Of a stretch of 64,000 bases of DNA, positions 35,393-52,700 are shown piece after piece. The stretch's first letter is position 1; every line of letters starts with the position of its first letter. Position numbers and translations under genes: made by a program. Source of the DNA: Antitrichia curtipendula (taxonomy: Eukaryota; Streptophyta; Bryopsida; Hypnales; Leucodontaceae). The DNA is taken from contig OX579641.1 in NCBI GenBank assembly GCA_951230915.1, positions 8,122,001 through 8,186,000 on the forward strand. Reading direction: 5' to 3'. Below the pieces are notes generated by a model, which worked only from the letters and a program-made list of their open reading frames with translations, made no database searches and had not been told where the DNA came from.

Positions 35393-35579
35393 CACTACAA
35401 GAGAAGGAAGGTTTTACATATAGTCCTAGTAGTATAGTCCTATAATTAATGACCACTTCGTAAATTGTTAGAAATTTTTTATTAGACATAGATGTGTTTT
35501 CAATAATATTTTATTTTAAATCTTGTAAAAGATCATTACTTATAGGACTATATTTAAAACACCCTTTTCTCTTGTAGTG
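35393..35579. mobile_element. CACTA-type MITE, 187 bp
   Basis: Ends CACTACAAGAGAAGG and CCCTTTTCTCTTGTAGTG. Flanked by perfect ATC/ATC, a 3-bp target duplication. The arms include GTCCTATAA/TTATAGGAC-type inverted segments. It lies about 380 bp beyond the 3' end of the carboxypeptidase gene. Confidence 0.85.
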
Positions 35580-35869
35580 ATCATTTAAGACATTGATTGT
35601 GGCACCATAATTGTTATTTATATTGGAGGTGACACTTATAGATGCTCAAGCAAACCACATCCAAAAAATCCATAACAAATTCAGACTTTGTCATTAAAAT
35701 ACGATCTTAATGGGTATAATCCATTTGCTCAGAAATTGTAGCCAACTTTGATGTATTCCATCAAGTTTCACGTGCTATTCTTCATTGAAGCACTTAAAAA
35801 ATCATGAACAATGCAACAAAGAGCCACAAGTGAGTGATGGAATCAAGCCTTTTCATTTCCAAATTATAC

Positions 35870-35875
35870 TTTATT
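35870..35875 (-). terminator. Poly(A) signal AATAAA
   Basis: AATAAA on the minus strand about 90 bp past the carboxypeptidase stop codon, a plausible distance for its polyadenylation. Confidence 0.5.
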
Positions 35876-35962
35876 GTTGATAAGCCAAACAGGCTATTGA
35901 AACAATCACAATACTGCAAAGTATGGTGTGAATTAGTGGACATGAAAGCAAACATTGTAAAT

Positions 35963-40746
<4,784 letters not shown>

Positions 40747-40796
40747 CTACAGTACGGAGCTAGCTAGAATATTTGTACATCCAAGTACATTATCCC

Positions 40797-41044
40797 TCAA
40801 CCCTCTAAGGACCGAAATCATCCTTTTTTGCTACGGTGTGAATCATCTGCAGTACCTCAAAAACACCGAAAGCACTCGTTGGAGAACAAACTACTGCGCA
40901 AGAGCGCATGACCTTTCCTTAGACTTTCCCTTTTCGCACAAAATTCCAAGAATGAACATCTGCGCTGCAGTACACGGAAGGATTCTCTGTCATCCATCGG
41001 ACCACTGCAGTCCACTCTGGTCCGCAGAGTTCTCGAAGGGTTAA
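40797..41044. repeat. Short TTAA-ended repeat, 248 bp
   Basis: Starts TCAACCCTCTAAGGACC and ends CTCGAAGGGTTAA, similar in design to the 0.9-kb TTAA family but with a different interior. The interior matches 30335-30490. It lies just upstream of the carboxypeptidase promoter. Confidence 0.5.
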
Positions 41045-41880
41045 ACATACACAGCTTACGGTCAACCACGTGGCCAGAAGAACAAGCTTGAAAAAAGTTC
41101 GGTGAAGCACACAACTGTCACAGTGGGTTCCGTTTCCACCATGTTGAGCCTCAAGGATATCGACACGCTGCAGGAAGAAAAGCGTCTCTGCAAGGAACAA
41201 TTATTAGCTCCAGGAAATCGTGATCTTGCTTGTGAAGTTCGACGATCGTAATGCTAGCTTGGAGTTTTCTTTTGCAGAACTTTTGTGATTACTGAAATGA
41301 AGAAATCAACCTCCATCTTAACTTGTGCCATGTGTAAAGTTGACTTCAGTGAATAGGATGATGTACGGTCCGACTGAAAACATTTCAAGAGACTCTTGCG
41401 TGACAGAATTGGAGAGGAACAACTTGAGATTTCTTCGACCGCCTGCGTGTTTGAGAAGCTGTGCACGAAGTTCACAATTTTGCACGATTATTGCAATGGA
41501 CTCGTTGATCTTTTCTTCCTGGTCCTTCTGATCATGACGGGTGGGAAACGAGGAACTCTGGCACTCTTTCATTGGAATGAAGTTTCAGACAGCAGAGGTA
41601 AGCAAAGGATGTCACGAGCGCTTCGATTGGATCATATGCAGGATGAGTAAGATTTTTGAGAGATGACTAGACGGGGATCCAGTTTTGGACTTGTGGTAGG
41701 TACAGAAGTCAAATTTGTTGACATCAATTTTTTTAGTATAACTTTCTATGAATTTCTTTATGACTGAATTAGAAAGTGGATATGCGGAATTCATTAGTAA
41801 TCCAATTGTGGTAGGTAAGAAAGTCGAATCTTTTTTATATCAATTTCTTATAACTTTCTATGAGTTTCTTATGATTGTGG

Positions 41881-42057
41881 AACAGATATTTCCTTAAAAT
41901 GGAGGCATTCATAAGCTTGTTTTCCCTTCAGTTTCTAGGACCGGTAAAGATTTCAGACTGGTCTGAAATCTAAGAGCGGTGTACATTTAAGACCGCAGGG
42001 TCTGAACCTAAAAGTGCCAAGTTTGTGGAATATTTCCATTTTAACAAAATATTTGTT
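41881..42057. mobile_element. MITE related to the intron-4 element
   Basis: Inverted ends AACAGATATTTCCTTAAAAT and CCATTTTAACAAAATATTTG. Shares GGTCTGAACCTAAAAGTGCC with 38568-38672. Confidence 0.6.
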
Positions 42058-42479
42058 GTATTAGAAAGTGGCAGTTTGTAGATCCCATTGTAACTTCTTA
42101 GGGCTCCAACATCCAATATATGGACGATGAATTGAAAGATTCCAAAGGCTTTTTTACCATAGAACCTCTCATTCATTCAAACTTAAACTACGCTATTTGT
42201 ATGATGATTTTGATGAAACTAAGGTAAATAATATATATTTAAAAAGATATGAGGGAATTAAAGGGCTTTTGAGACCCTTGACTTTTCAAAGACCCACATT
42301 TTGTAGGATGAAACAAATTTGTGCAAAATTTGAGAATTTGCATGGAATTCCATATACTCTTGGGGCAAATATCAAGGTTGTCATGTCTAATATATTTTTG
42401 GGTTTGGGTGTTGTGCATGACGTCTGATGTTGTGTATAATGAAGTGTTTAGTAAGTGTGACATCACATCACTGAGGGAT

Positions 42480-44695
42480 AAAAAAATTTATACCCCAAGA
42501 AATAGATTTTGCCTAAGTGGCAAGGTTTACAAATTGACGTGGAAAATCATTATGGGTGACTTTGTGTGGAGGCACATGCAATTTAGCCTTGGGCAACCTC
42601 AAATGGAGGCAATTGCGAATGCAACAATCTTGATTATAGTTTTTACTTCATCATATACCTGTTGTAAGAAGCACATCCTATCCTCTATTGGTAGAACTGT
42701 TGAAGTTGTAGGATTTGTGAAGGATAGAGTCGGATGATAGTCATAAGTGGTATAGAATGGGGAGAGCCCTGTGGTTGAGTGAAGGGAATTATTGTAAGCA
42801 AATTTAGCAATGAGAAGGAGCTCTGACCGGTTGTCTTGTCTCTTGGTAGTGAACATAAGAAGTATTTACTTGAGAAATTGGTTAACCCACTCTGTTAAAC
42901 TGTCTGATTATGGATGAAAGTTGTTGTAGGGGCAAGTTGAATACAAAGGAGCTCATATAAACAGCACATAAATTTTGAAACAAACACCGAACTGCAATTA
43001 GAAATTATCTCGTCGGGAGTCCCGTGATGTTTCCAAACGTGGAGATATAGGGTGGGGTTTCCATTGAAATCAATTGTTTCATTGGTCGGAATGAAGTGCA
43101 CTAACTTCGTGTTCTTGTCAACAACCACCATAATCACATCAAAACCTTCGATGCTTGGCAACTTTACAATAAAATTGATTGTCATTCTCTTCCATGGTGT
43201 GTCAGCTGTAGGGATTGGTTGTAATAGGTTGTATTGGCTATGGCGTGTGGGTTTGGAGCGTTGGCATAAATTGCAGCCATCCACATAGCGGTGAATATAT
43301 TGCCGGAGAGTTGGCCAATAGAAGGTTCTTGCTACGAGATCCAAAGTCTTTGCTAGTCCAAAATGCCTTACAACTGGAACGTTGTATCTAGATCATAGTA
43401 TTTGTCATCGCAATTCATTGTTGTTTGGTACGACCATTGTATCTTCAAAGTAGAGAATGCCATCTCAAAAACTGTAGGGTTGTAGCTGTTGACAAACATT
43501 TGCTGCTAGGGCCCAATCAGGGCCATTCATAAAATATGCCAATATGTACTAAAGGGTTGTATCCTTATTGGTGGCTGACTTAATATGTTGCATAATCCGT
43601 GCATCATTCTAGACTGGTTTACATATGTCTAACATTGCTAATCTTAATAAAGGTTTTGAAATATTGTCGGTGTCGTCTCTTGTATCAATCTGTCGGAAGA
43701 GCATGTCTACTCGTCCATTCAACGAACCAGGCCAATGCTGGATAACAAAATCAAATGCCAAAAGTAGCTCAAACCATTGGGCTTGCCTTTGATTTAGTTG
43801 TTTTGTAGTCATAAATTGCTCAAGGTTCTTATGATCCAAAATTACCCGGATTTGGTGTGGTGATCCTTCGAGATAAACACGCCAATCTTGGAATGCCAAG
43901 ACAATGCTTAATAGTTCCTTGTCATAGATATTGTAATTTTGTTCTGCTGGTGACATCTTGGAGCTACAATAAGCACGTGGATGCAGATGCTTGTCGTCCC
44001 TGTGTTGTAAGAGAATGCCTCTTGTCACAATATTCGAAGCATTAATTCAACAATGAAAGGTTGCTCAAAGTTAGAGTGTAGCAATATTGGCACTTGTGTG
44101 AATCAAGACCAAAGTTCTTCAAATGCTTCTTGTGCGAAATTGGTCCATTCAAATGGTTGGTTTTTCTATGTCAATGTTATAAGTGGAACCGCAATTTTTG
44201 AATAATTAGTAATAAACCTGCGGTAAGAATTTGCAAAGCCCAAAAATGCTTGGATCTCTTTCATTGTCCTTGGAGTGGCCATTCCCGAATTACTTGAACC
44301 TTATTCTGGCACATGTCTATTTTTTTTCTCGAAAAAATCAACCCTAGAAATTCCACAGAGCTGCAATGAAATGACACTTTAATGCTTTAGCATACAGGCC
44401 ATGTTGTTGTAGCCATCGAAGAACTTCTTGTACTATTGGTTGATGTTCTTCCAAGATTTCAGAAAAGGTGAGGATATCATCAAGATAAATCACCACTGAT
44501 ATATCCAAAAGATCACCTAAAATAGTCTGCATATGTGCCTGGAATTGGGCTGGAGCATTTGTTAGGCCAAACGGCATTACCAAATACTCAAACAGGCCAT
44601 AATGTGTCTTAAAAGGTTGTTTTTACATATGGATAAAGAAAAAGATGGGGCCTTGTGGTACATGAAAGATAGGATGAGCACAGTTTCTGGTATGT
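42480..44695 (-). pseudogene. Ty3/gypsy retrotransposon pol remnant (RT, RNase H, integrase)
   Basis: Read on the minus strand from 44695 downwards. Partial reverse transcriptase: a fragment KTHYGLFEYLVMPFG, then 44344-44583 with FGLTNAPAQFQ and the catalytic YLDD box. RNase H (about 43609-44028, ILDHKNLEQF). Integrase zinc-binding H2C2 end (CNLCQRSK) and DDE core (INFIVKLP, VVVDKNTK) in 42895-43344. Integrase tail [15 protein letters not shown] in 42599-42856. Frames are broken by stops and at least one 1-base frameshift next to KTTF/KTHYG. The upstream part of the gene continues at 46919 on the other side of a CACTA insertion. No LTRs recognised. Probably a chromovirus-like lineage (inference). 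Confidence 0.85.
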
Positions 44696-44738
44696 CACTA
44701 CACTATGACTGCATTATGATTGGCGCTACATTTTAGTA

Positions 44739-45306
44739 CTCCCTCCGTCCCAAAATGTTCTTCCTGTTGGCCTTCATTTTTTGTCCCAGAATGATCTTCT
44801 TGTTGTACTTTGTGAGTTACAAATTGGTCAAATTTAACTTTTGGTTGTTCTCTAGGACTAACAAAACAATTCCAAGCGATAGTTCCCCCTCCATCTATGC
44901 AATCACTAATCAGAAGACAAATAAAATGGTTGAAGAGGTCAATCAACACTTTTTGTTTTTATTTTTTGCATCTCTTTGAATATTATCTAATTGAAGGACA
45001 TGAAGGTTTTGGGAAGCAAAATATAGGTCCACATATGGTCTTTGACTTATACTAACTACCCACAAAATGACGACCTCACACTCAATAATTAAATAACCAC
45101 TGGTGCTCCTTGAAAATACCCAAAAAATTTCTCTTTTCAATAATCCAAAACTACACTTTAAAAAGGGCTTCAAAACTCAAAGTTTCAAGGGTAATAGAAG
45201 TGCACCAAACTTCATATGTAGTGCAAAACAGGCTTTAAAAATGTTATTTTTAGTCTTAATCCGGAACATTTTGTCTAACAAGAAGATCATTTTGGGATAG
45301 AGGGAG
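44739..45306. mobile_element. Stowaway-like MITE, 568 bp
   Basis: Inverted ends CTCCCTCCGTCCCAAAATG ... CATTTTGGGATAGAGGGAG, flanked by TA (44737-44738 and 45307-45308). Both the terminal sequence and the TA duplication are the hallmarks of Stowaway/Tc1-mariner elements. It is longer than the usual Stowaway and has no transposase frame, so it may be a deletion derivative. Confidence 0.9.
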
Positions 45307-45884
45307 TACTAAATAAGAAGAGAGGCAGTTCATGCAAGTCATGAAATTGGAATACCGGGGTTTAGGAATGTCTGAATGAATGCAAGTCACCTAAGACGTA
45401 ATACTAGTGTACCGTAAATGAATTAATTTTAGAAGAGCAAGATCTACGAGCCTTATTATCCTATTTCAGAGATTGAAGATTAGTTGAAGAATGAAATAAT
45501 TGCGTTCATTCTTGAGGGTTGTCGTGTGGTGGACACATGCTGTATGGACTCATTTTGAGAAAATTGTAATAGAGATAGTGTTACCATTGTTTCATGCGCT
45601 TCCACACTTGCTATTAGCTTCAATAAAGCACAAGTTGTACAAAAATGTTTAAAGTTGTTGAGGCCAGAACTTGTCCATGCTTCATGACACCATGAATGAA
45701 AAGAAGTGAACATGGCCCTCAGATTACCTAGTAAATGGGAAGACATTCAAGATGATAGGGGAGAAGACGACGTGACTTCACTATGACTGTAGTATGACTT
45801 TGTCTGTCACGTAACTACACTATGACTGCGGCGAGTCTGTCACGTAACTAGACAGTGACTGGTACATGACTCCAATCTTCTTCT

Positions 45885-46100
45885 CAAATTTGTCCACAAC
45901 TTTTGATTTGAAGTTCAAAATCCAAAATAAATTTTTGGAGATGAAAGTAAAATTCATTTTTCAACTTTTATTAATTCAAAGTTTTTTTAAAACAATTAAT
46001 CTATTATTCCTAAATGAGATCTAAAATATTACTAATAACACAATTTCTGTGTTTTACATGTCCCACATGGTTTGTCTTGCCTCCTATCATTCCACATGTA
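45885..46100. repeat. Copy of the large inverted-repeat arm
   Basis: Resembles 3600-3870 (TTTTGGAGATGAAA, CCTAAATGAGATCT, TCCCACATGG, CCTCCTA). It lies inside the CACTA element. Confidence 0.55.
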
Positions 46101-46918
46101 TAAAAGATTTGTCATTTCAACTCTTCATATTCACACACTAAGTGGCTTTGAGAGCCATGTGGCATATTTGCCAAATATTTTGTATATGGTATATTTTATA
46201 TTAAGCATGATGTATGATGTATTGTATATGGTGTATACTATATTGTATATGGTGGATGATTTATTTTTGCAATATTTAAAATGTATTCATATGTGACTAT
46301 AGAATGACTACTAACCATGCAATTGTCAATACATTCTTTTTTGCACACATCGTCGCAATTCCCAAACCCTAAATTCTAAATCCTAAATCCACCACTTTAA
46401 AATGATGCCTACGTGAAAGTCCACGTTAGATTATAGAGGGGTAAAATGCAATTGTACAATGACTGCCACAACTGCATTCGTTATGTCCACGTCAGATTTT
46501 GAAGGGGGCGGACGTCACTCTAAAATGACTTCTTTGTGACTGTAGAAGGAAGTCCACGTCAGATTAAAAAGGGGTCAGACGCAACTCCAAAATGACTTCA
46601 CCGTGACTGCGCTTCCATTGTCCACGTCAGATTTATCAGGGGTCAACTTGTTGTCCACCTAGTCCACAAAAACCCTCCCTTTCCACATGGCAGCTTAAAA
46701 CCATCTTTCCGAGGCTGTCTTTCTTTATTGAGCCTCATCTCATCCAAAGTCTCATCCGTTCCCTCTTTGTTAGGTGATAATATATCTGCAGTCATTCTTG
46801 TAAATGACTTGTCCGAATTGACTGCAGCGCCACGGAGTCATTCTTTCGTTTTGCGACTACAATGCGACTATTTTGCAGTCATTTGCACAGTCACGTTTTT
46901 CTTTGTTTTTTTGTAGTG

Positions 46919-47320
46919 CTTTCTTCCTTGCGAACACAATGGGAGTCAAGATGGGAGATTTGGATCTCTGAATCCAGCCTTTTCCCAAGTTTTCTTCCAA
47001 ATATCGTCTAAGTTCCTACAATTCCATTAGAGACATCAGTCGTAGATCCATATTGCATGGCTCTTGCCCCTCTTTGAACTTGATTTTCATATCCAACACT
47101 CCATGATTTAGTAATTCATTGGATGTTTCTTTGCTAAAAGCTCCTCGTAAATCTTGATATTTGGTTGGGATTGACTCTTTGGCCGCTGTGAGTATTTTTT
47201 ACTCCACCTCTTGAGTTAAAACGTGCACATAGGTTTTAGCGGCATAAATGAGCAATTCCTTTGGGATGATCTTAAACCTAGTGTTCTTTGGCCTTCCAAT
47301 CAATGGACACATTGTTTATG
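46919..47320 (-). pseudogene. Ty3/gypsy pol remnant, protease-RT linker
   Basis: Minus-strand translation shows the conserved region just before the reverse transcriptase fingers: IPTKYQDLRGAFSKE, then after one stop ELRRYLEENLGKGWIQRSKS, then PILTPIVFARKK, ending at the CACTA terminus. In intact elements this is followed by KDGSLRLCVDYR-type sequence, which is missing here. Stops interrupt the frame. It is the upstream half of the gene split by the CACTA insertion. Confidence 0.75.
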
Positions 47321-49680
47321 ATGATTGTAACCTAATCTAAGTACTTCAAAACATACTAAATGTTACAAGGTCTCAGACCTTGATGGGCAAGTAAAAGCAA
47401 GTAAAACCTAATTTAAACTAAAAATCTACCTAAGCTAAATTGTAGAATACAATTTTTCCTTTCCAAAATAATAAAGCAATTTGAATTCCAACGTTCCTAG
47501 TAGAAGATATTAAAGGATGAAATTTGTTCCTAATTCTATCCTAAAATTTTCATTTGTTGACTATACATAGCAAATAAGTTCAAATTAAATCTAAATTTTA
47601 GGATTGAATTGTTAATAAATCTAGATAATTAATTTTAAAGAGAAAACCTAGGTTTGACCCATTTTAAAGAATTTCATCCAAATTTAAGCCAAACTTCATC
47701 CACACTTTGTTCCTTCAAAATTGAAGTAATTTAAAGTGAAAATTGATTTTAGAATCTTCAAATGATTCACTAAAAAGTTATTGTCTCAAAAGATGCTTTA
47801 GTTGTTCTTTAAGAATATTCCTAATTGTTTTTGTATCAATCCTACTTCTAAATTATTATTCTGATTTTTTGTATTTTTTGGAATTTCATTTGTTTTTATG
47901 AGGAAAGAAATGAATTACCTTTCTACCAAGGCAAAAAGTGACATTATTGGACTTGTAGGAAAAAACTATAAATGAATGAAAATCCCCTTTAAAGACCGAT
48001 GTTGCTGTGACCTACGCTGTGGAGTTCAAACGGAGCTTCCCGACAATAGTAAGGTAATCTTCATCAACTTCTCAAATTCAGTGAATCAGTGTGTTGGAAG
48101 GGAATTTCGACCTTGGATTTGTGGTAGTGAAGTGCACAAGATGAATAAGGTGTGTGTTTGTTGCGATCAAACCTTCAAGAGAAATTGCGATCAAATTTTG
48201 GAAATTTCGTTGTGAGAGTTGCGGTACTAATTGGCTTCATCATTGAAATTTCACAAATTGGTTGAATCTGTGAATTTGGGGAGGCTTGCAATGATCGAAT
48301 TGGTAAATTGAATAAATAAATTTTGGAGACTGGGACGAATCTGTCAAAATTTTGCAATTTGACGAGCAATTTGGTGATCACCAACTACAACACCGGCAAT
48401 GAAGAAAACTTAGAAATTTTCAAAATTTTGCTTACATCTTGAATTGAACGCAACCTAGATTGCATAAGACTTGGATTGTTTCAAGATCCGTAAACAATTT
48501 GACCAAAATTGCAAACAATTTGGGAATTCAGAGAGTCGTAGCGCCTGGCCTGGTTGCTCTACCAGCATCCAAATTTCAAAAATTTGAATCAATTTTATAA
48601 TTGAAAGGACTTATTTGGATCATGATTGATCAAACGAGTAGAAATCGTAAACAAATTTCAACAAATTTCAATCAACTGACCATCAAATTTTGATCAGAAG
48701 AAGAGGCTCAAGAAATCTGTGCAGTCTGCGGAGAATTTTGCATGGCCATGGGGGGTTGGGGGCAGCGTGCAGCATGCGGTCACAAGATCCAGATCACAAT
48801 TTTAGGTCCTGTGCATGCTTTTAGGGGTTAATTCACCCAGTTTTGGGGTATTTCTTCTATTGTGAGTTTGAGCATTGATTTTTACGGATTTAAGCCTTCT
48901 TTTAGTACGATTTTAAGTGTGGTTTTGGATAATTATAGGGGCTGAAATCCACGACCATAGGTCTATAGACCATGATTTTAAGTATTTGATTTTGGGTATT
49001 GTTTGCCATGGTTTTAGGTTTATCTTTTGGACAAACATGAAAATTGGATCAATGTTTTTGTTGCATGAAGGTACTAACTTTGTGGTCATTTGGATCATTT
49101 GACTTGGAATAATTTGACCAAAAGAAAAATAAAAAATAAAAAAATAAATTTGACCATTGGTAAATTTAAAACTCAGCATACTTTGCATAACTGGGAACAA
49201 TTTGACATAGAATATAGAATCGCTAGACATTCTTGCATGAATGTGATAGCTGCAGATTGACTGGACAATTTGACCTAAACATAAAAAGGTATAATTAATG
49301 AATTATGTGTACTATTTTATAAGTATTTTCTTGTTATGATTAAGTCCTAGAGCATGCATCATATAAGAATCATTTGACCAATCCTGATTTATTTGACAAA
49401 GAATGATTTGACCTCCTTTTAGAACACTATATAGGACTGAGACTTCATGCATTGTATCATATACATTGGTAACAGACTGACCAAACAAATTTCATACACT
49501 TGGGAATAAGAGTGTTACAATATTATTCCAAACTTTTAAATACAAACCTATTTGAAAGTGATTCTAGTCACAAAACATTAGACTGATTAAACCTTTCCTA
49601 AAACAAAGAACTTTCTAGGTTTTGTGAAAGAGCAAAATCTAGTTCACAGTTCTCTTTGTTGATTTTAAACTAGACTTCCG
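47321..49680. other. AT-rich region, no gene recognised
   Basis: A lone family-like right end TTTTAGGGGTTAA at about 48820-48832 has no visible partner. Short frames (47976-48215, 48913-49230) show no domain. The gypsy gag/protease would be expected here but is not recognisable. Confidence 0.35.
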
Positions 49681-49713
49681 TTGTACTGGCTCCCTCAGTC
49701 CTTTCTTTGCGTG

Positions 49714-49775
49714 CCACGTGGAACCAGTTGATTGGCTGGTACCCCTCCCTATTGGCTTTCCGTGTCTTATTGGTT
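49714..49775. promoter_or_regulatory. G-box and CCAAT-box cluster
   Basis: A palindromic CCACGTGG (49714-49721) followed within 60 bp by three ATTGG (inverted CCAAT) boxes at about 49731, 49751 and 49769, in a locally GC-richer patch. Promoter-like, but no gene is recognised on either side. Confidence 0.35.
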
Positions 49776-52700
49776 GGGACCCGTCATTCCATTTCCGCCT
49801 TGATTGCTTTTTCACCTTGACTATGCTTCCTTTTGTATGGTCTCTAGTTGTTTTGGTAAATGACTAGAGACTTATTCTATAAAAATAGTAATTGGTTCTA
49901 TATTAAAAAAATAATAATCTTATAAAAACCACACTAAAACTAAATAAACTTTTAAAAATTAACACTATGGTCCAAATCAAAACTATCAATAACTAAGGAT
50001 TAAGTAGTTTTGGGATATTTTGGGTTTTTTCTCTCAAAGCTTTAAACTCAAAACACACTCCTAACTCTAATGTTTTTGTTTTTTTCAAGTTTTTTCTCAA
50101 ACAAAACAAATCCTAACTACTACTATAAAATTCAACACAAGTAAAAGAAACACATATCAAAGGAAGAAATGTAACTATCTTGGAAAGAATTGAAAAGAGG
50201 AAAGACCAAAATCTCTAAAATCTTTTTAGCTCCTAATCCAAGTTTAACTCCTAATTGAGGTACACATGATAGTGTTTAACCAAAAATTAGGGATTAATCA
50301 AACCAACCTCCCTTATACAACAAATTTTGCTAGTGGGTTTGTGATATAAAAACCTTTTGGCAAAGTCTAGCTTCACCGCCTTAAAGTTTTTAAATCAAAT
50401 CTGTTATCAATTTGTACAAAGTTTGTTAGTAATTTAGAAATCTCAAAAGCAATAGAGTTTGAGGTCTATCCCTTCCAATACTCTTGAAAATCAAAGTTTA
50501 GGAGCTTAAGCCTCCAAATTTGAGCAAGAAAATAAATGAACTTTGAAGGGACCCTCCAATCTTTCTAAGTGTAAAAAAAATAGAATGAAATTGTCATTTC
50601 TTGGCTTAAAAAGTGCTCCGACTATGTGTCGACAGTACAACAAGAAACGAAAGCAACACAATAAGAAATGAAAATAAAAGAATAAAGATATTAGAAAACT
50701 CGGGGAGGAGGCCTTTTATACTCGCCCTAGGCCCCCCTTCCTTGCTTTACCGATGGATATTTTCAGTTTCTCACCTAAACTAATTTGAAGATATTTGTTA
50801 AACTACCCTAAGATATTTTCTAAATAATCTTTGTTTAATGGAAGAATTCTCTAGAACCATCTCCATTTATCTAAGAAATCTTGGCCAAATCAAATCCAAG
50901 ATATTTTGCAAAAGATATTTTGAATTTAATCTTGTGACCAGGGGACACACGGTCCATGAGATCTCTTTGTAACAAACAAACAAAAAACAACAACCAAATA
51001 TCCTAACTTAAAGGATGGATGTACCTACATCAAAATAGGTTATATTGAAATAAAACTTGATTGCTGGCCTGAAAAAGACAATACAACAATGTTTTGACTA
51101 TTTTAATTGAAAAAATGAAATATAATAACTTTCTGGAATAATTTGGCTATTTTGATTGAAGAATATGAAAAGAAATACTTCGTGGAATTGCAAGTTGAAG
51201 GTGTTGATACTCTACATAACTCATTAATTTTAGAACAACATTGTAAGCAATTTTTGTTTGATGCATGATTGTCAATTTGTCTAGAATGGAGGATTTATGA
51301 TTTTCATCCAAATATTTTTTTTTTCATGCATGCTGAGGCAGTCATGCTGCATGCTGGGTACCAAAAGTAAGGCTCATGGATGTTTTTTTAGTTTTTTTAG
51401 TTTTTTATAAATGAAGATGCCAAAAAAATAGAAGATAGCTATCCACTTTGTACTTCCAATCAGTCTTTGATTTAGCAAGCCGTGTTCTAAATATTCAAGC
51501 CTAGATTCTTTCATTTCACCAGCATAGTTTTTTTTATTGACTGAGGACAGTGACCCAACTCAATTTTTGGACAATTCTGAGCTTAAGAACTTGTTCAAGA
51601 TGGCACTTGCAACTTTCTGTCATGTGAACAACAGTCAAACTTTGTGTGCTTGAAAAGTTACATTGCATGATATGCCTACTTGCAGTGAATACATTTGACG
51701 GTGTTCTAATTTTGCCAAAGTGATCTTTCTAAAGCATCATCATTGCCTGTCAGAGTAGTGTTAATTTGCAATCCTATTTTGAAAGTTTGTACACTTCATC
51801 TTACATGTCCTAGCAACATGCTGAAATTAATCAAGGAAATATATGAACTTGCCTCCTTTTCCTATACACATGCCTTCCGAGGTTATTAAGATATTGATCC
51901 TATCACAATTGCCTTTTGATATATGAGCTGAATGCTAAATGATGGCAAGTAGACTATACATATAGTTGGTTGTCTTATTGAAAGTTATATTGTAAATCTA
52001 TCTAGATTAAAAAATGACAATTATGATCACTTTGACATGAGCTCCGAACAAATGAGGTGGCTATTTTTCTCCTAGATAGCCAAAATCCTAGGTTGGACTA
52101 TAATATGGGAAGAAAGAGATTCTACTAGTTTAATTATCAAAGGAGTTGTACAAATTGGTTAGAAAGTGTATATATATGTGTTCTAAGGTAGAAAGGGAAG
52201 AAGATCTCACTTTTGGAACTTTCTACAATCCTTTGCAGTCTATGTCCACTACTAACTTAAAGTAAGTGTCAGCTATGAGTGAATCCTCTTTGAACAAAAC
52301 TAATGATGCGAACATGTGGTGGACAAAATTTGGGACAATCGCTTTGATGATGTGTTGGAAACAAATGTGCAAACATGAAGGTGATGTAACACTGAGTTCT
52401 ATATCATTGAGGATTGCTTCAAAAACATAATACATTGGGTTCAAGTGACATGTACGATTCTTCCCTTTATGCCTCTCTTCATGTTCATATGCACCATGTG
52501 GCTCATTATTTGTAGTCACCTAACATGAAATTCATTTCTTGAGTTTACATAGTCCTCCTTTATATTCTCATGTATGTCCATGGTTCATGTCAATAGAAGT
52601 CACATACAAAAAGAATTAAAAAAAATTTAGTGTAAATGAGCAAGTCATTCATTGTGATAAGTCCCACAACAACCACAATCATGGATAAAGTATGAGTACT

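Larger units (their letters stand above)
44696..46918. mobile_element. Non-autonomous CACTA element inserted in the gypsy pol
   Basis: The right end TTTTTTTGTAGTG at 46906-46918 is certain. The inner 400 bp mirrors the left end of the element at 61194 almost base for base, including repeated GTCCACGTCAGATT blocks. The left end is tentatively placed at CACTACACTATGACTGC (44696), with further ACTATGACTG subterminal motifs at 45775-45860. The 3-bp flanks (TGT / CTT) do not match, so the left border is uncertain or was altered by a deletion. No transposase. Contains a Stowaway-like MITE and a copy of the 3.6-kb repeat arm. Confidence 0.7.

Noticed and set aside
44696..46921. Perfect 3-bp target duplication for the CACTA element in the gypsy pol
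   Set aside because: Flanks read TGT and CTT, so no duplication could be claimed; the left border is only tentative.
48913..49230. 105-residue minus-strand frame
   Set aside because: Phe/Ile-rich translation typical of AT-rich non-coding DNA.
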